Part shown: one piece after another, positions 1 through 6,213 of the stretch
Layout: every line of letters starts with the position of its first letter
How positions within the stretch are numbered: the stretch's first letter is position 1
From: an uncultured Rhodoplanes sp.
GTDB lineage: Bacteria; Pseudomonadota; Alphaproteobacteria; Rhizobiales; Xanthobacteraceae
Reading direction: 5' to 3'
Assembly (NCBI GenBank): GCA_936924235.1
Contig: CAKZHN010000489.1
Coordinates: forward strand, 1-6,567
Length of the DNA stretch: 6,567 nucleotides
Notes under the pieces: generated by a model
Database searches by the model: none
Told to the model about the DNA's origin: nothing
The model's input: only the letters and a program-made list of their open reading frames with translations
Program-made: the position numbers and the translations under genes

Positions 1-462
1 CGCCGGCGTGGTCGCGTCGCCGGGATGGATGAAGACGGGGATGTCGAGGTCCGTGACGAGCTTCCAGAACGGCTTCGCGGCGTCTTCGTCGGGGTAATGG
101 CCGTGATGGCTCGAGTTGATGATCACGGCTCTCGCGTCATCCTGCTTCACGGCGCGCTCGAGCTCTTTCAGGCCTTCATCGCCGCCGCCGGGAATGCAGG
201 TCGCCATCGGCACGAACTTGTCCGGATGGTCGTCGCGGCATTTGGCGAGATAGCGGTTGGAGCTTTCTATCGCGGCCAGCGCGTCCTTCTGGGTCTCGCA
301 GAAGCGGATGTAGTGCACGGCGTTGCTGATCACGGTGCGGTCGAGGCCGACCAGGCGGTGCGCGTCGAGCGCATGCTCCACCGTCATCGGCACCGGGTGC
401 TTCCACCACTTCGGCCCCATGTATTTCGGATCGTTGATGTGGACGTGCCAGTCGATGCGCAT
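1..462 (-). CDS. Amidohydrolase (Amidohydro_2 / ACMSD-like), N-terminal part, cut by the left edge
   Basis: The family consists of TIM-barrel metal hydrolases and non-oxidative decarboxylases, often acting on aromatic or oxo acids in the cytoplasm. The visible 154 residues begin MRIDWHVH: His6 and His8 form the family's metal-binding HxH on the first strand. Near the edge, PVFIHPG (His146) matches the family's later metal-ligand histidine on a core strand. The remaining catalytic His and Asp lie outside the window, so activity cannot be judged. The start at 462 is well supported: GGGAGGA lies about 6 nt upstream on the minus strand. The gene is divergent from the LysR regulator at 644 with a 181-bp shared upstream region, the classic arrangement for a LysR target gene, so it is probably controlled by that protein. 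The substrate cannot be told; 2-amino-3-carboxymuconate-6-semialdehyde or hydroxybenzoate-type decarboxylases are relatives, not assignments. Confidence 0.88.
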   Translation of the reverse strand, partial: MRIDWHVHINDPKYMGPKWWKHPVPMTVEHALDAHRLVGLDRTVISNAVHYIRFCETQKDALAAIESSNRYLAKCRDDHPDKFVPMATCIPGGGDEGLKELERAVKQDDARAVIINSSHHGHYPDEDAAKPFWKLVTDLDIPVFIHPGDATTPA

Positions 463-569
463 CGCAGTTCCTCCCGGATATTGATGGGACGGAGCCGCAG
501 GCTGTTGGCGCGGTGTCCGTCCATTTTCGGAAAGGAAATCAAGCTTCGGCCGCGATCGCCAATCCCAAT

Positions 570-598
570 TTGCTTCTGCTAGTATATCAAAATGATAT
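570..598 (+). promoter_or_regulatory. Possible sigma70-type promoter for the LysR gene
   Basis: TTGCTT (570-575) and TGATAT (593-598) are separated by 17 nt and stand about 45 nt before the ATG at 644. Both hexamers are imperfect. The -10 falls inside the palindrome at 583-599, so a bound regulator would block it. A TTGATA on the minus strand (585-590) could serve as a -35 for the amidohydrolase, but I see no good matching -10. Confidence 0.3.
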
Positions 599-599
599 A
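583..599. promoter_or_regulatory. Candidate LysR operator: perfect palindrome in the divergent intergenic region
   Basis: TATATCA, a 3-nt AAA centre, then TGATATA form a perfect 7+7 inverted repeat. Its centre contains the LysR-type T-N11-A pattern (T585 to A597). It is the only strongly AT-rich spot in the region. It lies 45 nt upstream of the regulator's start and about 120 nt upstream of the amidohydrolase start, and overlaps a possible -10 of the regulator (see the promoter entry), which would fit autoregulation. The palindrome is seen directly; the protein that binds it is inferred. Confidence 0.6.
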
Positions 600-643
600 G
601 CACGCAGGTCGCGGCCAAAAAGCGCCAAGCCAAGAGCGACACT

Positions 644-1555
644 ATGAACACCAAGCAGCTCCGCTACTTCATCGCCATCGCGGGCGAGGGCACCTTCACC
701 AAGGCGTCGGCCAAGCTGCGCGTGGCGCAGCCGGCGCTGAGCCGCCAGATCGCTCTGCTGGAAGACGAACTCGGCACGCCGCTGCTGGTGCGGCATCGGC
801 GTGGCGTCGGCCTGACCGACGCGGGCGAGGCGCTGTTCGACCGGGCCAAGCCCGTGCTGCTGTCGCTCGACCGCATCCAGTCCGAGATCAGGGATTTTTC
901 CGCAGCGCCGACCGGCAAGCTCCGCATCGGCTGCACGCCGACGCTGACCAGCCCGCTGATCGTGCGGCCGGCGCGCCGCATCCTGGAGCGATTTCCGAAT
1001 GTCGGCGTGCAGATCCAGGAGGGCGTCAGTCATCAGCTCTGCCGCGCCGTGCTCTCTGATGAGCTCGATGCCGCCATCGTCAGCGAGAACCTCGCGGAGT
1101 CATTTCTCGCGGCCGAGACGCTGTTCGAGGAGCCGCTCTGGCTGTTCGGGCCGCTCAACCGGAAAACAGCCGGCACCAAGGCGACGCTGCGGCAGATCGC
1201 GAGACTGCCGATGATCCTCGCCCGTTCGCCGCAGACCACGCGGCGGATCGTCGACCGCGAGCTCGGCGCGGCAAAGCTGAAATTGAACGTCGTCGCCGAA
1301 AGCGACTCGATCCAGGCGACGCGCGAATTCATCATGGCGGGCGTCGGCTTCACCATCGCGCCGTATTCGGCGCTGATCGCCGAGGTCGAGCGCGGGCTGA
1401 TGTCCGGTCAGGCCATGCCGAAATACTCCATCCGCCGCACATTGGTGCGCCGCAACGACCGGCCGATCAGCCGGGCGCTGGGAGAATTTCGCGCCATGCT
1501 CATCGAAGAGACCCGGGAGTTCGGCCGCAGGCTTCCAAGTGTCACCGTGCCGTGA
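644..1555 (+). CDS. LysR-type transcriptional regulator
   Basis: This is a 303-residue protein of normal LysR length. Residues 1-60 are the winged helix-turn-helix: FTKASAKLRVAQPALSRQI (about 18-36) is the recognition region, followed by LLEDELGTPLLVR, both close to family consensus. Residues from about 88 to 295 are the two-lobed effector-binding domain, with the usual GKLRIG strand at its start. The opening MNTKQLRYFIAIAGEGTF recalls regulators of aromatic and organic-acid catabolism (CatM/BenM/CbbR group), but the effector cannot be read from sequence. The Shine-Dalgarno before ATG 644 is weak (AAGAG), as is common for autoregulated regulators. The gene is divergent from the amidohydrolase and followed after 53 nt by the exported esterase, so either or both may be targets. 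It probably binds the palindrome at 583-599. Confidence 0.93.
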   Translation: MNTKQLRYFIAIAGEGTFTKASAKLRVAQPALSRQIALLEDELGTPLLVRHRRGVGLTDAGEALFDRAKPVLLSLDRIQSEIRDFSAAPTGKLRIGCTPTLTSPLIVRPARRILERFPNVGVQIQEGVSHQLCRAVLSDELDAAIVSENLAESFLAAETLFEEPLWLFGPLNRKTAGTKATLRQIARLPMILARSPQTTRRIVDRELGAAKLKLNVVAESDSIQATREFIMAGVGFTIAPYSALIAEVERGLMSGQAMPKYSIRRTLVRRNDRPISRALGEFRAMLIEETREFGRRLPSVTVP

Positions 1556-1608
1556 ACAGTCACGCGCCAAATTCTGGCCTACACTGCGGGGGTACAGGGA
1601 GGCACACC

Positions 1609-2748
1609 ATGAAACAACTTCGGATCGCGGCAACGGCCGCCTTTGCTTTGCTTGCTTGCGGCAGCGCCCGGGCGGCCGACGAGCCGCTGGTGCTGGCGCG
1701 CGACGGCTTCATGTATGTCGGCGGCAAGACCATGCAGGTCGAGGGCCGCGACTACATCTTCGGCCAGATGTATGTCGAGATTCGCATCCCGGCGAAGCAG
1801 ACGCACCCCTATCCGATCATCATGGTGCATGGCGGCTCGATGTCGGGCACCAACTACACCGGCACGCCGGATGGCCGCGAGGGCTGGGCGCAGTACTTCG
1901 TGCGCCAGGGCTACGCCGTCTATGTGGTCGACCAGCCGGGCCGCGGCCGCTCGGGCTTTCTGACCGCTGCGACCGGGCCGATGCAGAATTCGACGCGCGA
2001 CAATTCGGCGTCGCGCTTTGTCTCGCAGGAGAAGACCAAGCTGTGGCCGCAGGCCGTGCTGCACACCCAATGGCCCGGCAATGGCGAGGCCGACGATTCC
2101 GCGACCTTGCAGCTGGCCATGAGCCAGCTGCCGGCGATCAAGGACTTCGAAAAGCAGCAGCCGATGGTGCGCGACGCGCTGATCGCACTGGTCGACAAGA
2201 TCGGGCCATCGATCCTGATGACGCACTCGCAGGGCGGCGCGTTCGGCTGGCCGGTGGCGGATGCGCGGCCGGACAAGGTGAAGGCGATCCTTGCGATCGA
2301 GCCGAACGGCCCGCCCGGCCGTTCGCTCGATTTCATCGGCGCGCCGGACTACTTCAAGGAGGGCAAGCTTGCGCTGACCTACGGCGTCACCTCGGTGCCG
2401 CTGACCTATGCGCCGCCGCTGCAAAGTCCGGCCGATCTGAAGTTCGTCAAGGAGGACAAGCCGGACGGTCCCGGGCTCGCCACCTGCTGGAAGCAGGCCG
2501 AGCCGGCGCGGCAGCTGCCCAACCTGCAGAAGATGCCGGTGATGGTGCTGACGTCGGAGGCCTCCTACCACGCGCCCTACGATCACTGCACCGTGAAGTT
2601 CCTGCAGCAGGCCGGCGTGAAGCCGAGTTTCATCCGGCTCGTCGATATTGGTATCAAAGGCAACAGTCACGTCATGATGCTGGAAAAGAACAACATGCAG
2701 ATCGCAGCCGTGATCGCGGATTGGCTCGACAAGACGCTCAAGGAATAA
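1609..2748 (+). CDS. Exported alpha/beta hydrolase, esterase-713-like
   Basis: The predicted product is a 379-residue carboxylesterase-type hydrolase acting outside the cytoplasm. Residues 1-22 are a signal peptide with an ARA|AD cleavage site; LLAC at 14-17 also fits a lipobox, so a lipoprotein is possible. Fold landmarks in order: oxyanion-loop HGGSMSG from His74, the strand and turn VVDQPGRGRSG (106-116), nucleophile elbow THSQGG with Ser207, AIEPNG with Glu231, and GNSHVM with His354. Glu231 follows strand beta6 and lies 24 residues after the serine. As I recall, the crystallised Alcaligenes esterase 713 has the same Ser-Glu spacing, and its TPDGR-GW segment also looks shared. Glu317, at the usual post-beta7 position, is the alternative acid. 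Cys293 and Cys327 could pair in the periplasm. ATG 1609 is preferred over an in-frame GTG at 1552, which overlaps the regulator's stop, because AGGGAGG ends 6 nt before 1609 and the signal peptide starts there. The natural substrate is unknown. Confidence 0.9.
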   Translation: MKQLRIAATAAFALLACGSARAADEPLVLARDGFMYVGGKTMQVEGRDYIFGQMYVEIRIPAKQTHPYPIIMVHGGSMSGTNYTGTPDGREGWAQYFVRQGYAVYVVDQPGRGRSGFLTAATGPMQNSTRDNSASRFVSQEKTKLWPQAVLHTQWPGNGEADDSATLQLAMSQLPAIKDFEKQQPMVRDALIALVDKIGPSILMTHSQGGAFGWPVADARPDKVKAILAIEPNGPPGRSLDFIGAPDYFKEGKLALTYGVTSVPLTYAPPLQSPADLKFVKEDKPDGPGLATCWKQAEPARQLPNLQKMPVMVLTSEASYHAPYDHCTVKFLQQAGVKPSFIRLVDIGIKGNSHVMMLEKNNMQIAAVIADWLDKTLKE

Positions 2749-2755
2749 GGTGAAT
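2730..2755 (+). repeat. Direct repeat, copy A (end of the esterase gene)
   Basis: These 26 nt cover the last codons and stop of the esterase plus the first bases after it. They match 3423-3448 at 22 of 26 positions by eye, with the first 12 (CAAGACGCTCAA) identical. Both copies are followed by a small hairpin whose loop region contains CCGGAG. Confidence 0.55.
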
Positions 2756-2762
2756 CTCCGCC

Positions 2763-2786
2763 TGAGCGAACCGGAGGGTTCGCTCA
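2763..2786 (+). terminator. Strong hairpin after the esterase gene
   Basis: TGAGCGAAC and GTTCGCTCA form a perfect 9-bp stem with a six-base loop (CGGAGG), starting 14 nt after the stop codon. No T-run follows, so it is not a standard Rho-independent terminator. It may still end transcription or protect the 3' end of the mRNA. Confidence 0.5.
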
Positions 2787-2952
2787 ACGCCGCTTAGGAA
2801 AAGCCTCACGAATATCTGTGTGGTATACGGCGTTTGGTTCCAGCAGGCATCGAATGACGCTCGCAGGAGCATCAAGCTGTTGGGCAAACGCTGCAGTTCG
2901 ATTATGGTGTCGCCGAAACGTTGTTGGTCATCAGCCGGGGGATGTGTCGAGC

Positions 2953-3354
2953 ATGACGATGCGTGTTGTGGTGGTGAGTGCAGCAGTTGCGGTCTTGGCC
3001 TTGGCGCACACGCTGGCCCAGGCGGAGCCCGTGAAGCCAGTGTCGCGAAGCATCGGCGCGAGGACCGCCGCGTGCAAGGCGGATTGCAGCGCCGGCCATC
3101 TCCACGGCACCTACCGCGCCTACGGCGCATTCGACCCGCAGCTCAAATCCCCCGAGGGCAAGAAGCTGTACGCGGAATGCGTCCGGCTGTGCCTCGACCC
3201 GCTGCCGTCGATCTATGTCCAGAAGCCCATCATCGAGGCCGGCGGCTCCTGGTTCGGCAAGACCAAGTCGGACTGCCTGGGCTGCCACGCGGTCGGCAAA
3301 CCCAAGAGGGGCTGGGCCGGGGTGAATACGCTGCCGGACAACCTCAGGCGCTAG
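2953..3354 (+). CDS. Small exported cysteine protein with C-terminal CXXCH motif
   Basis: I do not recognise this 133-residue protein. Residues 1-24 are a clear Sec signal peptide: a hydrophobic VVVVSAAVAVLALA core and AQA|EP cleavage. The mature part has six cysteines in three pairs: C41-x3-C45, C76-x3-C80 and C108-LG-C111-H112. The last is a canonical CXXCH heme c attachment motif 21 residues from the end. No methionine follows it, so a second heme ligand would have to come from elsewhere, for example His49 or His51. It might instead bind metal or form three disulfides. The start is uncertain: ATG 2953 has GGGGGA about 10 nt upstream; ATG 2959 and GTG 2944 are in frame. The frame stays open upstream to at least 2818, but that stretch would bury the signal peptide. 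The gene lies 204 nt after the esterase and 173 nt before the other small exported protein. Confidence 0.72.
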   Translation: MTMRVVVVSAAVAVLALAHTLAQAEPVKPVSRSIGARTAACKADCSAGHLHGTYRAYGAFDPQLKSPEGKKLYAECVRLCLDPLPSIYVQKPIIEAGGSWFGKTKSDCLGCHAVGKPKRGWAGVNTLPDNLRR

Positions 3355-3422
3355 CGCGTCGTGACTGGCGGGCGCGCGGCAGCGCCGTGAGCGGCCGATT
3401 GGACGTCGGCTCGCGGCCCCGG

Positions 3423-3448
3423 CAAGACGCTCAAAGAGCAGGGTGAAT
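3423..3448 (+). repeat. Direct repeat, copy B (downstream of the CXXCH gene)
   Basis: This is the non-coding partner of 2730-2755, with 22 of 26 positions identical. The preserved frame would read KTLKEQGE, where the esterase ends KTLKE-stop. Upstream, shorter blocks in the same order as in the esterase (CCGTGA at 3385, GATTGG at 3397, GGCTCG at 3408) suggest a decayed copy of the gene's 3' end with small insertions. The 173-nt gap 3355-3527 holds nothing else I can support apart from the weak hairpin at 3450-3472. Confidence 0.45.
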
Positions 3449-3449
3449 T

Positions 3450-3472
3450 GCTCCGGAGAGCGGCGTTTTTTT
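3450..3472 (+). terminator. Weak hairpin with T-run after the CXXCH gene
   Basis: GCTC and GAGC form a 4-bp stem around a CGGA tetraloop, then GGCG and a run of seven T (3466-3472). The T-run favours a terminator. The short stem and the 4-nt gap before the T-run count against it. It would end transcription from the gene at 2953 before the next one begins at 3528. Confidence 0.3.
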
Positions 3473-3527
3473 GCGAGCCGCCCGAAAACACCTGTTGTCA
3501 TGGCCCGGTTCCATGGGAAGGTAAGCC

Positions 3528-3899
3528 ATGATGACGAAACCCCTCATGCTTCTTTTTGCGGTCCTGATTGCTTTCGCGACCTTTGCGGCGCACGCGAAGG
3601 AAGCGAAAAGGGACGTGAGAAAGAATGAGGGTGTGCCCAAGCTCGAATTCGAGAAGCTCTGCCGCGCCCGGGCCGCGTCGATTGCCAAGCTGGTCGTCGG
3701 CACCGGCGGTGATCCTTTCAAGAATTGCGTGGAATCCGAGCAAAGGGCGTTGGACGCGCTCCAAGCCGCATGGAAAGACATTCCGCAAGCCTACAAGGCG
3801 GCATGTGTCCATCCGCAGTATTATTCGCCGAGCTATGCCGAGTGGATCGCGTGCCTGGAGATGAGGATCGACGTTAAGAGAATGCGCTCCGAGCAATGA
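3528..3899 (+). CDS. Small exported four-cysteine protein of unknown function
   Basis: A 123-residue protein with a Sec signal peptide (hydrophobic core LMLLFAVLIAFATFAA, cleavage AHA|KE at 23). The mature part is helical and charged, with exactly four cysteines (45, 67, 93, 109), which could make two disulfides. The layout (C, about 20 residues, NCVESEQRALDALQAAW, then C, then SYAEWIACLEM) resembles small secreted proteins of Bradyrhizobium and relatives that end in SYVEL-TCLEM. I know that pattern from memory but not a name or function for it. GGGAAGG (3515-3521) sits 6 nt before ATG 3528, a good ribosome binding site; a second ATG follows immediately. It has no visible partner except its neighbour at 2953, which is also exported and rich in cysteines. 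It ends 60 nt from the convergent dehydrogenase. Confidence 0.8.
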   Translation: MMTKPLMLLFAVLIAFATFAAHAKEAKRDVRKNEGVPKLEFEKLCRARAASIAKLVVGTGGDPFKNCVESEQRALDALQAAWKDIPQAYKAACVHPQYYSPSYAEWIACLEMRIDVKRMRSEQ

Positions 3900-3907
3900 C
3901 CGGTTCT

Positions 3908-3925
3908 GCGCCGCTGTAGCGGCGC
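3908..3925. terminator. GC-rich hairpin between convergent genes
   Basis: GCGCCGC and GCGGCGC make a perfect 7-bp stem around a TGTA loop, placed between the stop codons of the two convergent genes (3899 and 3960). There is no real T-run on either strand, so it may be only a weak bidirectional terminator or a transcript-end stabiliser. Confidence 0.5.
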
Positions 3926-3959
3926 TTCCAGACGTGTGAATCCCGGACGTGTTCGGACG

Positions 3960-4829
3960 CTACCGATCCAGCCGCGCAATCAACGCCGACGTATCCCACC
4001 GGCTGCCGCCCATCTTCTGCACCTCGGCGTAGAACTGATCGACCAGCGCCGCGACCGGCAGGTTCGCGCCGTTCCGCCGCGCCTCGGCGAGGCAGATGCT
4101 GAGATCCTTGCGCATCCAGTCGACCGCGAAGCCGAAGTCGAACTTGTCGTCGCGCATCGTCTTGTAGCGGTTCTCCATCTGCCACGACTGCGCCGCACCC
4201 TTGGAGATGGTGGCGATCAAGGCCTCGATGTCGAGCCCGGCCTTCTTCGCAAAGTGAATGCCCTCGGAGAGACCCTGAACGAGGCCCGCGATGCAGATCT
4301 GGTTGACCATCTTGGCGAGCTGGCCCGAGCCGGAGTTGCCGAGGAGCTTGCACATCCGCGCGTAGGCCGCGATCACCTTCTCGGCGCGCTCATAGGGGCC
4401 GGCATCGCCGCCGCACATTACGGTGAGCACGCCGTTCTCGGCGCCAGCCTGGCCGCCGGACACCGGCGCATCGATGAAGTCGAAGCCGCGCTGCTTCGCC
4501 TCGGCATAAAGCGTGCGCGCGATCTCGGCCGACGCCGTGGTGTGGTCGACAAACACCGTGCCCTTGCCCATGCCGTGATAGGCGCCGTTGGCGCCGAGCG
4601 CGACCTCGCGCACGTCGTTGTCGTTGCCGACGCACATCATCACGAAGTCCTGGCCGGCCGCGGCTTCCTTGGGGCTCGCGGCCTTCTTGCCGCCGAACTG
4701 CTTGACCCACTGATCGGCCTTGGCGGCGTTGCGGTTGTAGACGGTGACGTCGTGGCCGCCCTTGGTCTTGAGATGCCCGGCCATCGGATAGCCCATCACG
4801 CCGAGGCCCAGAAACGCCACCTTCGCCAT
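3960..4829 (-). CDS. NAD(P)-dependent beta-hydroxyacid dehydrogenase (3-hydroxyisobutyrate dehydrogenase family)
   Basis: This 289-residue cytoplasmic oxidoreductase should interconvert a beta-hydroxyacid and the matching semialdehyde, such as 3-hydroxyisobutyrate, tartronate semialdehyde or succinic semialdehyde. The N-terminal Rossmann domain has GLGVMG at 8-13. NR at 32-33, at the end of the second strand, suggests NADP(H) rather than NAD(H), since NAD-specific members usually have Asp there. The substrate motif DAPVSGG is at 120-126. Catalytic Lys173 lies in GQLAKMVNQ with Asn176, and KDL at 241-243 is the conserved C-terminal segment. All expected residues are present. ATG 4829 is chosen over ATG 4835 because the ribosome binding site AGGGAGG directly abuts 4835 with no spacer but lies 6 nt before 4829. 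The gene is divergent from mrp. The exact substrate cannot be assigned. Confidence 0.92.
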   Translation of the reverse strand: MAKVAFLGLGVMGYPMAGHLKTKGGHDVTVYNRNAAKADQWVKQFGGKKAASPKEAAAGQDFVMMCVGNDNDVREVALGANGAYHGMGKGTVFVDHTTASAEIARTLYAEAKQRGFDFIDAPVSGGQAGAENGVLTVMCGGDAGPYERAEKVIAAYARMCKLLGNSGSGQLAKMVNQICIAGLVQGLSEGIHFAKKAGLDIEALIATISKGAAQSWQMENRYKTMRDDKFDFGFAVDWMRKDLSICLAEARRNGANLPVAALVDQFYAEVQKMGGSRWDTSALIARLDR

Positions 4830-4849
4830 CGTCATCCTCCCTGCAAATA

Positions 4850-4872
4850 TGCGGGTCCGCGCGAGGCCCGCA
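4850..4872 (-). other. Hairpin in the 5' leader of the dehydrogenase gene
   Basis: TGCGGGTC and GGCCCGCA pair over 8 bp (one G-T wobble) around a 7-nt loop, ending about 8 nt upstream of the AGGGAGG ribosome binding site on the minus strand. It could affect translation or be chance in GC-rich DNA. Confidence 0.3.
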
Positions 4873-4920
4873 GGACACTCTAGTTTGTCGTGGTCCGATC
4901 ATTAACTTGCGGTCGCGCCG

Positions 4921-4948
4921 TTGACCATAGCGCCTGCGACACTATGGT
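4921..4948 (+). promoter_or_regulatory. Likely mrp promoter overlapped by an inverted repeat
   Basis: TTGACC (4921-4926, 5 of 6 to the -35 consensus) and TATGGT (4943-4948, 4 of 6 to the -10) are 16 nt apart, about 41 nt before the mrp start. A perfect inverted repeat, ACCATAG (4924-4930) and CTATGGT (4942-4948) with an 11-nt spacer, covers both elements, so a dimeric protein bound there would compete with RNA polymerase. The regulator is unknown. Confidence 0.5.
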
Positions 4949-4989
4949 GACGGCCAAATCTTGCAGGAAAAAGACCCGGGAAAAGAGCC

Positions 4990-6132
<1,143 letters not shown>

Positions 6133-6140
6133 CCGATCCT

Positions 6141-6150
6141 GACTTAAGTC
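6141..6150. repeat. 10-bp palindrome after mrp
   Basis: GACTTAAGTC is a perfect palindrome 9 nt after the mrp stop. A second inverted repeat, GACCC (6159-6163) and GGGTC (6173-6177), follows. Together they may form 3'-end structure of the mrp mRNA, or an operator for the next gene. There is no T-run. Confidence 0.3.
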
Positions 6151-6184
6151 GGCTTGCAGACCCCAGGACCGCGGGTCATGCTTC

Positions 6185-6207
6185 CCCCTCTATAAAAAAG
6201 ACAGGGG
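6185..6207 (+). promoter_or_regulatory. Possible ribosome-site-masking hairpin before the TRAP receptor gene
   Basis: CCCCT (6185-6189) can pair with AGGGG (6203-6207) around an A-rich 13-nt loop. AGGGG is the Shine-Dalgarno of the gene at 6214, so the fold would hide it. A 5-bp stem is short, and this could be chance. Confidence 0.25.
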
Positions 6208-6213
6208 AGAACC

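Noticed and set aside
25..582. Plus-strand open frame over the amidohydrolase
   Set aside because: The minus-strand reading gives the HxH and FIHP motifs and a good ribosome binding site. The plus-strand frame shows no family features.
1552..1608. Upstream GTG start for the esterase, overlapping the LysR stop
   Set aside because: It would place 19 polar residues before the signal peptide, and AGGGAGG is correctly spaced only for ATG 1609.
1579..2787. Long open frame on the minus strand across the esterase gene
   Set aside because: The plus-strand gene has a signal peptide, Shine-Dalgarno and catalytic motifs. The antisense translation is Arg/His/Leu-rich without a domain, as expected for a GC-rich shadow frame.
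2818..2952. N-terminal extension of the CXXCH protein to 2818
   Set aside because: The extension would bury the signal peptide, and its translation looks non-coding.
3371..3386. GGCGC/GCGCC hairpin after the CXXCH gene
   Set aside because: A 5-bp GC stem without a T-run is expected by chance in such GC-rich DNA.
3443..3628. Short plus-strand open frame starting in the gap before the four-Cys protein
   Set aside because: It overlaps the real gene in another frame, has no Shine-Dalgarno, and its start lies in the repeat/hairpin region.
3936..4883. Plus-strand open frame of about 315 codons across the dehydrogenase
   Set aside because: The minus strand encodes an intact 3-hydroxyisobutyrate dehydrogenase family protein. 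The opposite frame is a composition artefact.
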